Origin: Actinomycetes bacterium
GTDB taxonomy: Bacteria > Actinomycetota > Acidimicrobiia > Acidimicrobiales > RAAP-2
Direction of reading: 5' to 3'
NCBI GenBank assembly: GCA_021778895.1
Contig: JAJYBR010000006.1
Span: 62,001 to 126,000, forward strand
Length of the DNA stretch: 64,000 nucleotides
Positions 43,772-51,259 of this stretch are shown in pieces. Numbering within the stretch: the first letter of the stretch is position 1; each line of letters starts with the position of its first letter. A program made the translations under genes and the position numbers. Under the pieces are notes generated by a model. That model was not told the origin of the DNA, searched no databases, and saw only the letters and a program-made list of their open reading frames with translations.

Positions 43772-44161
43772 CTACTTCAGCTCGACAGTGGCGCCAGCGG
43801 CCTCGAGGGCCGCCTTGGCCTTCTCGGCGTCGGCCTTGGAGACCTTCTCCAGGACGGGCTTGGGAGCGCCGTCGACCAGGTCCTTGGCCTCCTTGAGGCC
43901 GAGGCTCGTCAGGGTGCGAACCTCCTTGATGACCTGGATCTTCTTCTCCCCGCCGCTCACCAGGATGACGTCGAAGTCGCTCTTCTCCTCGGCCGCCTCG
44001 GCCTCGGCACCGTTCCCGCCCGCGGCGGGCGCCGCGACGGCCACGGGGGCCGCGGCAGTGACCCCGAACTTCTCCTCGAACTCGCTGAGCAGCTCGCTCA
44101 GCTCGATCACCGACAGCTCAGCGATGCCGTCGAGAATCTGCTCCTTGGTCAGTGAACCCAT
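43772..44161 (-). CDS. rplL: 50S ribosomal protein L7/L12
   Basis: Multicopy stalk protein that recruits translational GTPases. 129 residues: an N-terminal L10-binding helix pair ([21 protein letters not shown]), an Ala/Pro/Gly hinge (about 38-58) and the C-terminal domain [21 protein letters not shown] with [19 protein letters not shown]. It follows rplJ by 41 nt and is followed by a strong hairpin. Confidence 0.98.
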   Translation of the reverse strand: MGSLTKEQILDGIAELSVIELSELLSEFEEKFGVTAAAPVAVAAPAAGGNGAEAEAAEEKSDFDVILVSGGEKKIQVIKEVRTLTSLGLKEAKDLVDGAPKPVLEKVSKADAEKAKAALEAAGATVELK

Positions 44162-44202
44162 GATGCTCCTTTAGTTGTGATCTTGATTTCGGACGGTGCG
44201 GC

Positions 44203-44949
44203 CTAGGAGGCCGCGTCGGTGGACTCGTCGGCCCCGGGGGTCGCCTCGGCGACCTCGGCGACCGGCTCCTCGGCCGCCGGAGCGGCCTCGACTGCGACCT
44301 CGGGGGCCTCAGCGACCTCGGCGACCGGCTCGTCGGCGACCGGGACGGCCTCGACTTCGGCAGCGGCGGCCTCGGCGACCGGATCGTCGGCGACCGGGAC
44401 GGCCTCGGCTGCGGGCGCCGCCGGGTCACCGCCACGCGCGTCGCGCAGGGCGGCCAGCCCGTAGGCCAGGTTCTGGGGCAGGGCCTTCAGCAGGCCGGCG
44501 AAGGTGCGCATCGGCGCGGCCAGCATCCCGGCCACCCGGGCGAGCAGCACGTCGCGGCTCGGCAGGTCGGCCAGGGCCACCAGGTCGGCGGGGGTCAGCG
44601 CGTGCCCGTCGAGCACGCCGCCCTTGACGATGAGGGCCGGCGCCTCCTTGGTGAAGTCGCGCAGCGCCTTGGCCACGGCCGAGACGTCGCCGTCGACGAA
44701 GGCGATCGCGGTCGGTCCCTCGAGGTAGCCGCTCAGCGGTTCGATGGCGGTGCCGGCGATCGCCCGGCGCACCAGGGTGTTCTTGAACACCTTGTAGTCG
44801 GCGCCGAGCGCCCGCAGCCGGCGGCGCAGGGTGGAGATCTGGGCGACGGTGAGCCCGCGGTACTGGGTCACCACGGCGGTGCTCGTCGCGTGGGCGCGCG
44901 CGGCGACCTCCTCGACGACGGCGGCCTTGTCGGCGTGGGCGATGGCCAT
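44203..44949 (-). CDS. rplJ: 50S ribosomal protein L10 with repetitive acidic C-terminal tail
   Basis: Stalk base protein. The conserved L10 part spans residues 1-175, from MAIAHADKAAVVEEV through YRGLTVAQISTLRRRLR, the 23S rRNA-binding half, to the L7/L12-binding helix. The ATG at 44949 is preceded by GAGAGGAG. Residues about 176-248 are an Ala/Glu/Val/Pro-rich tail made of three imperfect copies of a roughly 18-21-residue unit (EAVPVADEPVAEVAEA). Typical L10 is 165-180 residues, so this 248-residue form is exceptional. An L10 leader lies upstream. Confidence 0.96.
   Translation of the reverse strand: MAIAHADKAAVVEEVAARAHATSTAVVTQYRGLTVAQISTLRRRLRALGADYKVFKNTLVRRAIAGTAIEPLSGYLEGPTAIAFVDGDVSAVAKALRDFTKEAPALIVKGGVLDGHALTPADLVALADLPSRDVLLARVAGMLAAPMRTFAGLLKALPQNLAYGLAALRDARGGDPAAPAAEAVPVADDPVAEAAAAEVEAVPVADEPVAEVAEAPEVAVEAAPAAEEPVAEVAEATPGADESTDAAS
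44236..44406 (-). repeat. Triplicated repeat within rplJ encoding the L10 tail
   Basis: Three imperfect tandem units of about 54-63 nt encode EAVPVADDPVAEAAAAEV, EAVPVADEPVAEVAEAP(EVAV) and EAAPAAEEPVAEVAEATPG at residues 182-238. Units 1 and 2 are most alike at the DNA level, which suggests recent duplication by slippage. The frame is preserved. Confidence 0.75.
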
Positions 44950-44984
44950 GGTGCTCCTCTCCCGGACGCGGTCCGGATCGGGCC

Positions 44985-45060
44985 GTGACATCCGGAGGAA
45001 CTCCCATCCCTCGTCAGGCGGACCAACGGTCCATTACGGGTTTCCCCACCGGATGTCTTC
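44985..45060 (-). promoter_or_regulatory. Ribosomal protein L10 leader
   Basis: Autoregulatory leader bound by the L10-(L12) complex. On the minus strand CCGAAGACATCCGG begins and CCGGATGTC closes the outer helix; the exact 9-bp pair is 45049-45057 with 44987-44995. Inside are GGTGGGGAAACCC, TAATGGACCGTTGGTCC and GACGAGGGATGGGAG, the conserved internal blocks of this leader. It ends about 37 nt before the rplJ ATG. Confidence 0.8.
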
Positions 45061-45099
45061 GGCGACTTGCGACTGTGGCGCCTGGCGGCGCGAGTGGAC

Positions 45100-45129
45100 A
45101 GCCTACTGGCTGGCCCTTCGGACCCGCAA
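45100..45129 (-). promoter_or_regulatory. Putative promoter of rplJ-rplL
   Basis: TTGCGG (45124-45129), 18 nt, TAGGCT (45100-45105) on the minus strand, just downstream of the rplA stop. It resembles the rplM promoter (TTGCCC-18-TAGGCT). Transcription would begin some 35 nt before the L10 leader helix. Confidence 0.4.
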
Positions 45130-45130
45130 C

Positions 45131-45847
45131 TCAGGCGGGGGTGGTGACCTCTTCGAGCTCGCGGGCGTGGGCCGGGTCGATCTTGACCCCGGGACCCATG
45201 GTCGACGAGAGGGTCACGCCGAGCAGGTAGCGGCCCTTAGCGCTGGCCGGCTTGACGCGCACCAGCTCCTCGAGCACCGCGTGGACGTTGCGCGACAGGT
45301 CGGCCGAGGCGAAGCTCACCTTGCCCACGCGCAGCTGGACGTTGCCGACCTTGTCGGTGCGGTACTCGACGCGCCCGCCCTTGAACTCGGTGACCGCCTT
45401 GGCGACGTCCATCGTGACGGTGCCGGTCTTGGGATTGGGCATGAGCCCGCGCGGACCGAGCACCCGGCCGAGCGACCCGACCTTGCCCATCAGGTCCGGC
45501 GTGGCGATGGCCACGTCGAAGTCCAGGAACCCGCCGGCCACGCGGGCCACCAGGTCGTCGGCGCCGACCTCGTCGGCCCCGGCGTCACGCGCCTCCTGGG
45601 CGGCCTCGCCGGCGGCGAAGACGACGATGCGGTTGGTCTTGCCGGTGCCCGCGGGCAGCGAGAGCGTGCCGCGCACGATCTGCTCGGCGCGCCGGGGGTC
45701 GACCCCCAGGCGCACGGCCAGCTCGACGGTCTCGTCGAAGCCAGCCGAGGAGATCGCCTTGACCTTCTCGATGGCGTCGGCGACCGTCAGCAGCGCCGTG
45801 CGGTCGACCTGGGCCAGGGCGTTGGTGTACTTCTTGCCGTGCTTCAC
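45131..45847 (-). CDS. rplA: 50S ribosomal protein L1
   Basis: L1-stalk protein that controls E-site tRNA release and often represses its own operon. 238 residues from a GTG start with GGAGAG upstream. GRVLGPRGLMPNPKTGTVT is the PROSITE-type signature. It is 9 nt after rplK, the classical L11 operon. The 181 nt after it hold the rplJ promoter and L10 leader. Confidence 0.98.
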   Translation of the reverse strand: MKHGKKYTNALAQVDRTALLTVADAIEKVKAISSAGFDETVELAVRLGVDPRRAEQIVRGTLSLPAGTGKTNRIVVFAAGEAAQEARDAGADEVGADDLVARVAGGFLDFDVAIATPDLMGKVGSLGRVLGPRGLMPNPKTGTVTMDVAKAVTEFKGGRVEYRTDKVGNVQLRVGKVSFASADLSRNVHAVLEELVRVKPASAKGRYLLGVTLSSTMGPGVKIDPAHARELEEVTTPA

Positions 45848-45856
45848 TGTGCTCTC

Positions 45857-46282
45857 CTACCCCACGACCGCGATGCCCATGGAGCGCGCGGTGCCCGCCA
45901 CCTGGCGCTTGGCCATGTCGAGGTCATCGGTGTTCAGGTCCTTCAACTTGGTCGACGCGATCTCGGCGACCTGGGCGTCGGTGATCGAGGCGACCGTCTC
46001 GCGGCCGGCGGTCTTGGCGCCCTTGGGCAGCCCCGCGGCCTGGCGCAGCAGCACCGGCGTCGGCGGCGTCTTGAGCACGAAGGTGAAGCTGCGGTCCTCG
46101 TAGATGGTGATCTCCACGGGGATCACGGTGCCGCGCATCGACTCGGTGGCCGCGTTGTACTGCTTGCAGAACTCCATCGTCTGGATCCCGTGGGGCCCCA
46201 GGGCCGTGCCCACCGGCGGGGCGGGTGTCGCCGCGCCAGCGTCCAGCTGGATCTTCACCACGGCGGTGACCTTCTTGGCCAT
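45857..46282 (-). CDS. rplK: 50S ribosomal protein L11
   Basis: GTPase-centre protein. The 141 residues begin [29 protein letters not shown], with the proline switch region intact, and end [14 protein letters not shown]. The ATG at 46282 is the conserved start. It lies 17 nt after nusG. Confidence 0.98.
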   Translation of the reverse strand: MAKKVTAVVKIQLDAGAATPAPPVGTALGPHGIQTMEFCKQYNAATESMRGTVIPVEITIYEDRSFTFVLKTPPTPVLLRQAAGLPKGAKTAGRETVASITDAQVAEIASTKLKDLNTDDLDMAKRQVAGTARSMGIAVVG

Positions 46283-46299
46283 GCCTGTCCTCTCCTTAC

Positions 46300-46935
46300 C
46301 TAGAGCTTCGTGACCTGCGTGAAGTCGAGCTCCACGGGGGTCTCGCGGCCGAAGATGTCGACCAGTACCTTGACCTTGAGTTGGTCCTCGTTGATCTCGG
46401 CCACGTGGCCCGAGAACGTCGCGAAGGGGCCCGACTTGATCTGCACCGTGTCGTTGATCTCGAACTCGTGCGTGGGGCCGCGGCGCTTGGGCACGACCTC
46501 GACGCCCTCGACGTGGGGCCGGATGATGTTGTCGACCTCTTGGCGCGTCAGCGCCGTGGGCCGGGTCTTCTCGGCGCCGACGAAGCCGGTCACCCCGGGC
46601 GTCGAGCCGATCACGTAGAAGATCTCGGGGTCCGGCTCGCAGCGCACCAGCAGGTAGCTGGGGAAGACCCGCTTGGAGACGGTGACCTTCTTGCCGCCCT
46701 TGAACTCGGTGACGTCCTCTTCGGGCAGGTAGACCTCGTAGATCCGGTCGGCCAGCTCGCGGCTCTTGACGATGTTGTTCAGCGCCCCGATGACCTTCTG
46801 CTCGTGGCCGGCGAAGGTGTGCACGATGTACCACCGGCCGGGCCGGTCGAAGGCGCTCTCGATCTCGGCGGGCGTCTCTTCGAGCTCGACGTCGAGTTCC
46901 TCGTTCTCGGGGACGGACAGGTCGCTCATGCTCAC
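46300..46935 (-). CDS. nusG: Transcription termination/antitermination protein NusG
   Basis: NusG couples RNA polymerase to Rho or to the ribosome (via S10). The N-terminal NGN domain starts [14 protein letters not shown] near residue 34, and the C-terminal KOW domain has [19 protein letters not shown]. 211 residues with an acidic non-conserved first 30. The GTG at 46935 overlaps the secE stop as GTGA; an ATG two codons later (46929) is the alternative. Confidence 0.97.
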   Translation of the reverse strand: MSMSDLSVPENEELDVELEETPAEIESAFDRPGRWYIVHTFAGHEQKVIGALNNIVKSRELADRIYEVYLPEEDVTEFKGGKKVTVSKRVFPSYLLVRCEPDPEIFYVIGSTPGVTGFVGAEKTRPTALTRQEVDNIIRPHVEGVEVVPKRRGPTHEFEINDTVQIKSGPFATFSGHVAEINEDQLKVKVLVDIFGRETPVELDFTQVTKL

Positions 46936-47228
46936 CGCTGGAAGAAGAAGGTCACGAACTTGGAGAAGCCCGCCCCCAGGCCGAAGATCAGCGCCGTCAT
47001 GAAGACGAGGACGCCGAAGACGATCGAGGTGTAGTTGATGACCTCGGGGCGCTTGGGCCAGGCCACCTGGCGCATCTCCTCGCGCACCTGGCGCAGGAAC
47101 TCGCGGACGTGGGTGCGCTCGGCGCGCCGGCGCTGCAGGTCCTGGGCCGACGTGGTCCGTCGCGCCGAGGTGCCCTCGGTGCCCACTTGGCCCTGTTTCT
47201 GCATGAGTCGCTTCTGTTCGCGGTTCAT
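46932..47228 (-). CDS. secE: Preprotein translocase subunit SecE
   Basis: Essential clamp helix of SecYEG. 98 residues: a long basic N-terminal region, the amphipathic block [24 protein letters not shown] and one transmembrane segment (about 70-92). The ATG at 47228 is preceded by GAGGAAG. Located between tRNA-Trp and nusG, the near-universal bacterial arrangement. Confidence 0.95.
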   Translation of the reverse strand: MNREQKRLMQKQGQVGTEGTSARRTTSAQDLQRRRAERTHVREFLRQVREEMRQVAWPKRPEVINYTSIVFGVLVFMTALIFGLGAGFSKFVTFFFQR

Positions 47229-47255
47229 CTCGTCTTCCTCACGTCCCGCCCCGAG

Positions 47256-47328
47256 CAGGGCAGGAGGGACTCGAACCCCCAACCCCCGGTTTTGGAGACC
47301 GGTGCTCTACCAATTGAGCCACTGCCCT
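47256..47328 (-). tRNA. tRNA-Trp (CCA anticodon)
   Basis: 73-nt cloverleaf on the minus strand. The acceptor pair is AGGGCAG/CTGCCCT, the D arm contains GGCTCAATTGGTAGAGC, the anticodon loop CTCCAAA is flanked by CCGGT/ACCGG, and the T arm contains GTTCGAGTC. The discriminator is G and the 3' CCA is not encoded. It lies between rpmG and secE, as in many actinobacteria. Confidence 0.96.
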
Positions 47329-47379
47329 TCGACCTCGCGGTCAAGGGAGTCCAGCCTACCATCCCGGGGCCCCGGGCCT

Positions 47380-47544
47380 CTAGCGGGTCTCCTTGTGCAT
47401 GGTGTGGCGCCGGTCGAACCGGCAGTACTTGCGCATCTCGATGCGCTCGCGGTCGTTCACCTTGTTCTTCATGGTGATGTAGTTGCGCCGCTTGCACTCC
47501 TCGCACGCCAGCGTGACCTGGACCCGCTTCTCGTTCTTGGCCAT
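47380..47544 (-). CDS. rpmG: 50S ribosomal protein L33, incomplete zinc ribbon
   Basis: 54-residue L33, starting [24 protein letters not shown] and ending HTMHKETR. The first zinc pair is C14/C17. The second pair should be CxxC, but only C41 is present and the fourth position is Asp44 (KYCRFDRRH). It lies between tRNA-Met and tRNA-Trp ahead of secE-nusG, the conserved location of the housekeeping copy. Confidence 0.95.
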   Translation of the reverse strand: MAKNEKRVQVTLACEECKRRNYITMKNKVNDRERIEMRKYCRFDRRHTMHKETR

Positions 47545-47566
47545 CGCTCCTCTCCTGTCATCTGCC

Positions 47567-47643
47567 TGGTAGCGGCGGCGGGAGTCGAACCCGCGACACC
47601 ACGATTATGAGCCGTGTGCTCTAACCACCTGAGCTACGCCGCC
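47567..47643 (-). tRNA. tRNA-Met (CAT anticodon, elongator type)
   Basis: Cloverleaf on the minus strand with acceptor GGCGGCG/CGCCGCT, anticodon loop CTCATAA and T arm GGGTTCGACTCCC. The discriminator A is followed by an encoded CCA (47567-47569). The anticodon stem lacks the three G-C pairs of initiators and position 1 pairs with 72, so it is the elongator. A lysidine-modified Ile reading is less likely given the position beside rpmG. Confidence 0.93.
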
Positions 47644-47648
47644 TGGCG

Positions 47649-47720
<72 letters not shown>

Positions 47721-47746
47721 GCACGCCGTCGCCGACGCAGTGCGCC

Positions 47747-47775
47747 AGTCTACCTGGTGACCAGCACCTCTTCCA
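47747..47775 (-). promoter_or_regulatory. Putative promoter of the tRNA-Thr/tRNA-Met/rpmG/tRNA-Trp unit
   Basis: TGGAAG (47770-47775), 17 nt, TAGACT (47747-47752) on the minus strand, about 26 nt before tRNA-Thr. The same -35 and spacing occur upstream of tRNA-Tyr, which strengthens both. Confidence 0.5.
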
Positions 47776-47791
47776 CCCCGGGAGGGCCCAC

Positions 47792-47797
47792 TACCCT
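47792..47797 (+). promoter_or_regulatory. Putative leaderless -10 box of GNAT gene
   Basis: TACCCT followed by 6 nt (GGACCC) and the ATG, with no ribosome-binding site. Confidence 0.35.
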
Positions 47798-47803
47798 GGA
47801 CCC

Positions 47804-48355
47804 ATGCGCATCCGGCTGGTCGAGGTGGCCGACGCCGAGGCCCTCCGGGCCATCTACAACCCCGAGGTGACCGAGACGACGGTCACCTTCGACCTGGTCC
47901 CGCGGTCGCTAGCCGAGCAGGAGGCCTGGATCGAGCAGCACCGGGCGACCCACCCGTGCCTGGTCGCCATCGACGACGAGGGGACCATCGGCGCCCCGGG
48001 GGCGCGCGACGAGCGGGTCATCGGCTTCGCCGTGGTGTCGCCGTTCCGCAACCGACCGGCCTACGCCACCACCGTGGAGAACTCGGTCTACGTCCACCGC
48101 GCCGCGCGGGGCCGCCACGTCGGCGAGCAGCTGCTGACGGCGCTGGTGGCCCTGGCCCAGGAGTCCGGGTTCCACGCCATGGTCGCCCGCATCGTGGGCG
48201 AGAACGAGGGATCGATCCGCCTGCACGAGAAGTGCGGGTTCACCCTGGTGGGAACCGAGATCGAGGTCGGCCGCAAGCACGGCCAGTGGCTGGACGTGGT
48301 CGAGTACCAGCGCGTCTTGAGCGTGCCGGGGCGCCCGGGCGCCCCGGCGTCCTAG
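47804..48355 (+). CDS. GNAT N-acetyltransferase, phosphinothricin-acetyltransferase-like
   Basis: Acetyl-CoA-dependent N-acetyltransferase, 183 residues. IRLVEVADAEALRAIYNPEVTETTVTFD at the start, YVHRAARGRHVGEQLLTALV (acetyl-CoA pyrophosphate loop) and GENEGSIRLHEKCGFTLVGT follow the Pat/MddA/YncA pattern. Family members acetylate phosphinothricin, methionine sulfoximine/sulfone or other amines; the substrate here is not determined. An inserted loop GTIGAPGARDERV near residue 65 is longer than usual. Its end overlaps the convergent mannosyltransferase gene by 4 nt. Confidence 0.88.
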   Translation: MRIRLVEVADAEALRAIYNPEVTETTVTFDLVPRSLAEQEAWIEQHRATHPCLVAIDDEGTIGAPGARDERVIGFAVVSPFRNRPAYATTVENSVYVHRAARGRHVGEQLLTALVALAQESGFHAMVARIVGENEGSIRLHEKCGFTLVGTEIEVGRKHGQWLDVVEYQRVLSVPGRPGAPAS

Positions 48356-49989
48356 CCCTCGGCGGCCGCCGTCAGCTCCTCGGCCGGCGCGGCCTCCTCG
48401 CTGGCCCACGACCACTGGGTCCAGCGGCCCATGGGCACCACCAGCACCCCGCCGAGGACCGCCACGGCGCCGGCCAGCAGCAGCGGGTTGCCGTGCGCCA
48501 GCCCCGCCAGGAGCTGGCGCCCCCCGGGCAGGCCGATGAAGGGGCCGGTGATGGACAAGAAGAGCAGCCAGAAGTGCTCGCGGCCCCGGTAGCTGGCCGC
48601 GAGCAGCATCAGCCCCCACGCCAGGTACCAGGGCTGGACGACCGGCCCGAGCTCGACGACGAGCAGCAGCGCCACGGCGAGCGAGCGCACCCAGCCCCGC
48701 TCCTGGGAGCGCCACAGGAGCCACAGCGTGAGGCCGGCGGCGACCAGGAGGCCGGTCACCCGCGCGGCCGAGAGCACCGAGCGCACCGAGATCGCCTCCA
48801 GGCCGATGGCGTGCAGGCCGTTGCCGAGCGCCATCCCGAGCGCGGTGGCCGGCGCCGCCCACGAACGCACCGTGCCGTTGGACAGGAGGTTGCGCACCCA
48901 GCCGAAGCCGAAGCCCGCCATCCACGACGAGACGACCAGCGTCGCGATGAGCACCACCCCGGCCTTCAGGGCCGGCACCACGCGAGCGCGCACCGTCGCG
49001 CCGATCCCGGGCCAGGTCCAGGCGACGAAGGCCAGGCCCACGGCCGCGGGGGCCTTGACGGCGGTCGCGGCCGAGCACAGGGCCAGGGCCCACCACGGTT
49101 TGCCCCGCACGGCGAAGGCCACGCCGAGCACCAGCAGCGCCGTCATGGCCGCGTCGTTGTGAGCCCCGCCGATCAAGGTGAGCAGCACCAGCGGGTTCAG
49201 CGCGCCCAGCACGAAGGCCTCGCCCGGGTCGCGCTTGAGGCCGCGGGCCAGCATCGCCAGTCCGAACCCGATGCCCACGACCGCCGCCACCTCGAGGAGG
49301 CGCAGGACGAGGACCGTCACCAGCTCGTTGTGGCCGGTCAGGCGCGTGATGGTGCCGTCGAGGAACAAGAAGAGGGGCCCGTAGGGGGCGGGGGCGTTGC
49401 CCCACATCGGGTCGACCGGGTTCACGTAGGGGCTCGAGCCCAGGGTGAAGGGCCCGTAGATGTAGGGGCTGATGTGGTAGCTGGTCATCTCGCCCTGGGC
49501 CGCGTAGCTGAAGACGTCGCGCGAGAACATCGGCGGCGCCACCAGCATCGGCAGGCTCCACAGGACCAGCATCACCCACAGGGGACGCAGCGGGGCCCCC
49601 GGGTGGATCTTCATCACCTCGGCCAGGCGCAGCCACACCCGCATCAGCAGGACCAGCCCGCCGTAGGTCAGAACGATCGCCACCAGGTACTTCGTGACCG
49701 AGGGCGTGCCCACCAGGGTGGTCGAGGGCTCGCCGAAGAACCACGTCCCGGCCATGTCGAGCTTGAAGGGCGAGTTGGTGAAGGACCCACCGGCCAGGAT
49801 CAGGCTCATCGCGAGCAGGCCCAGCAGGGCCGGCTGCCAGAGGAACGACCAGCCGGCGAAGGGGCCCGGACGGAAGCGGCCGAGCGGGGTGTAGCGCCGC
49901 TCCAAAGCGGCAACCGACGTCTCGAATCGCGTGGCGACCCGCTCGTAGAGTCGGCGCACGCCGGCTCCTACGACCCGGATGCGACGCAC
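48352..49989 (-). CDS. MptB-like polyprenol-phosphomannose-dependent alpha-1,6-mannosyltransferase (GT-C)
   Basis: Polytopic membrane glycosyltransferase of 545 residues with about 13 predicted helices. Matching features are the acidic first-loop motif PPMFSRDVFSYAAQGEMTSYHISPYIYGP, APAPYGPLFLFLDG, and ALNPLVLLTLIGGAHNDAAMTALLVLG, typical of the MptB/MptA family that extends lipoglycan mannan chains from polyprenol-P-mannose. The GTG start has GAGGAG just upstream. Acceptor and linkage are inferred from family only. Neighbours give no lipoglycan context. Confidence 0.82.
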   Translation of the reverse strand: MRRIRVVGAGVRRLYERVATRFETSVAALERRYTPLGRFRPGPFAGWSFLWQPALLGLLAMSLILAGGSFTNSPFKLDMAGTWFFGEPSTTLVGTPSVTKYLVAIVLTYGGLVLLMRVWLRLAEVMKIHPGAPLRPLWVMLVLWSLPMLVAPPMFSRDVFSYAAQGEMTSYHISPYIYGPFTLGSSPYVNPVDPMWGNAPAPYGPLFLFLDGTITRLTGHNELVTVLVLRLLEVAAVVGIGFGLAMLARGLKRDPGEAFVLGALNPLVLLTLIGGAHNDAAMTALLVLGVAFAVRGKPWWALALCSAATAVKAPAAVGLAFVAWTWPGIGATVRARVVPALKAGVVLIATLVVSSWMAGFGFGWVRNLLSNGTVRSWAAPATALGMALGNGLHAIGLEAISVRSVLSAARVTGLLVAAGLTLWLLWRSQERGWVRSLAVALLLVVELGPVVQPWYLAWGLMLLAASYRGREHFWLLFLSITGPFIGLPGGRQLLAGLAHGNPLLLAGAVAVLGGVLVVPMGRWTQWSWASEEAAPAEELTAAAEG

Positions 49990-50060
49990 ACGACTCCTCT
50001 CCGCACCCGGACCCTCCGGGAGCGCACGTCACCGGTCGCGCTGCAGCGCGACCGGTGGTC

Positions 50061-50145
50061 TGGTGGGCCGGGAGGGATTTGAACCCCCGTAGGCAAAGCC
50101 GTCTGGTTTACAGCCAGATCCCATTGGCCGCTCGGGCACCGACCC
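50061..50145 (-). tRNA. tRNA-Tyr (GTA anticodon)
   Basis: Class II tRNA on the minus strand with acceptor GGGTCGG/CCGGCCC, anticodon stem TCTGG/CCAGA around CTGTAAA, a long variable arm CGGCTTTGCCTACG and T arm GGGGGTTCAAATCCCTC. Discriminator A is followed by an encoded CCA (50061-50063). It is a single gene between the mannosyltransferase and yajQ. Confidence 0.96.
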
Positions 50146-50152
50146 GCGCAGC

Positions 50153-50181
50153 ATCCTACTGGACCCCACGTCGTGCTTCCA
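50153..50181 (-). promoter_or_regulatory. Putative promoter of tRNA-Tyr
   Basis: TGGAAG (50176-50181), 17 nt, TAGGAT (50153-50158) on the minus strand. Seven bases separate the -10 from the mature 5' end of the tRNA, so transcription would begin at or within one base of it. Confidence 0.5.
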
Positions 50182-50205
50182 CCCGTCCCCGCGATGCACC
50201 CGCCG

Positions 50206-50211
50206 TAACAT
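50206..50211 (+). promoter_or_regulatory. Putative leaderless -10 box of yajQ
   Basis: TAACAT, 6 nt (GGGCCC), ATG; no ribosome-binding site visible. Confidence 0.4.
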
Positions 50212-50217
50212 GGGCCC

Positions 50218-50706
50218 ATGCCCACGTTCGACGTCGTCTCCGAACTCGACACCCAGGAGGTCCGCAACGCGGTGGACCAGGCCAATCGGGAGGCCACGAC
50301 GCGCTTCGACTTCAAGGGCACCGGGGCGCTGATCGAGATCGGCGACCAGGAGCTGACCCTGAGCGCCTCGACCGAGGACCGCCTGGCCGCCCTCTACAGC
50401 GTGCTCCAGGACAAGTTCGTCCGGCGCGGCATCTCGCTCAAGGCCCTCGACCCGGGCCGCGTCGAGGAGGCCGCCAAGGGCACCGCGCGCCAGCGGGTGG
50501 GCCTGCGCGCCGGCATCAGCGCCGAGGTCGGCCGGCAGATCAACAAGCTGGTCAAGGACCTGGGGCTGAAGGGGGTCAGCTCCTCGGTCCAGGGCGACCA
50601 GGTGCGCGTGACGGGCAAGCAGCGCGACGACCTGCAGACGGTGATCGGGCACCTGCGCGAAGCCGACCTCGTCGTGCCCCTGCAGTTCACCAACTTCCGC
50701 GACTAG
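50218..50706 (+). CDS. yajQ: YajQ-family nucleotide-binding protein
   Basis: 162-residue cytosolic protein with two RRM-like domains. The family is represented by E. coli YajQ and by cyclic di-GMP-binding Xanthomonas XC_3703. Matching blocks are SFDVVSE-type TFDVVSELDTQEVRNAVDQANRE, RFDFKGT, GISLKALDPGRVEEA and KLVKDLGLKGVSSSVQGDQVRVTGK. Cyclic di-GMP binding is not universal, so the role here is open. It overlaps the convergent GtrA-family gene by 4 nt. Confidence 0.93.
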   Translation: MPTFDVVSELDTQEVRNAVDQANREATTRFDFKGTGALIEIGDQELTLSASTEDRLAALYSVLQDKFVRRGISLKALDPGRVEEAAKGTARQRVGLRAGISAEVGRQINKLVKDLGLKGVSSSVQGDQVRVTGKQRDDLQTVIGHLREADLVVPLQFTNFRD

Positions 50707-51203
50707 CGGCGCGCGTCCTCGGCGACGGTCTCGGGTGTGGACTCGGGCGGGGTCACGTGGAAGATGCGGTTGAACACCATCATCTTCAGGATCCAGAAGA
50801 GCCCGAAGCTCACGAGGTTCGTCGTGGACACCAGCCCGGTGTTCACGATGTGGGGCCAGGTGTGCTCCTTGACCTGCTCCTTGGCCCAGGTGGCCCCGAG
50901 CATCGACACCGCGATGCCGAGGAAGGACATCGTCCAGAACGGGACGATCTCCTTGCGGAAATGGCTCCGGCCACGCTTGCCCCAGGTCCAGGTCCGGTTC
51001 AGGTAGTACGAGGGGACCGTGGCGATCAGGTTCCCGGCCACGGTCGACTCGATGACGCCGGTCAGCAGGTGGAAGCCGTAGATGATCGAGATCGCGGTGA
51101 ACGAGACGATGGTCGAGATCACCGACACCGAGGTGAAGCGCACGACCTTGCGGCCTTGGTGGGTCCGAGACCAGGCGTGCACCGCCCGCAGCCGCTGAAT
51201 CAT
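50703..51203 (-). CDS. GtrA-family membrane protein
   Basis: 166-residue protein with four transmembrane helices, the GtrA/DPMS flippase-like family associated with moving lipid-linked sugars across the membrane. FTSVSVISTIVSFTAISIIYGF, GNLIATVPSYYLNRTWTW and the NLVSFGLFWILKMMVFNRIF last helix match; the PSYYLNRxWTW motif is diagnostic. No glycosyltransferase adjoins it here, though a polyprenol-mannose-using enzyme lies 1 kb away. It is divergent from tesB across 56 bp. Confidence 0.88.
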   Translation of the reverse strand: MIQRLRAVHAWSRTHQGRKVVRFTSVSVISTIVSFTAISIIYGFHLLTGVIESTVAGNLIATVPSYYLNRTWTWGKRGRSHFRKEIVPFWTMSFLGIAVSMLGATWAKEQVKEHTWPHIVNTGLVSTTNLVSFGLFWILKMMVFNRIFHVTPPESTPETVAEDARR

Positions 51204-51210
51204 CCCGTCC

Positions 51211-51216
51211 AGTCTA
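51211..51216 (-). promoter_or_regulatory. Putative leaderless -10 box of GtrA-family gene
   Basis: TAGACT on the minus strand, 7 nt (GGACGGG), then ATG. Confidence 0.4.
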
Positions 51217-51247
51217 CCGGCCAGGGGGGCCTCATGGTCGCCAGTGA

Positions 51248-51253
51248 CACAAT
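51248..51253 (+). promoter_or_regulatory. Putative leaderless -10 box of tesB
   Basis: CACAAT, 6 nt (GGGGCG), ATG. The same CACAAT-GGGGC arrangement precedes the TMEM175-like gene at 57071. Confidence 0.35.
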
Positions 51254-51259
51254 GGGGCG

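Noticed and set aside
47570..47643. Initiator tRNA-fMet or tRNA-Ile2 for the CAT anticodon gene
   Set aside because: Position 1-72 pairs and the anticodon stem lacks the G-C triplet of initiators. Location next to rpmG and overall sequence fit elongator Met.
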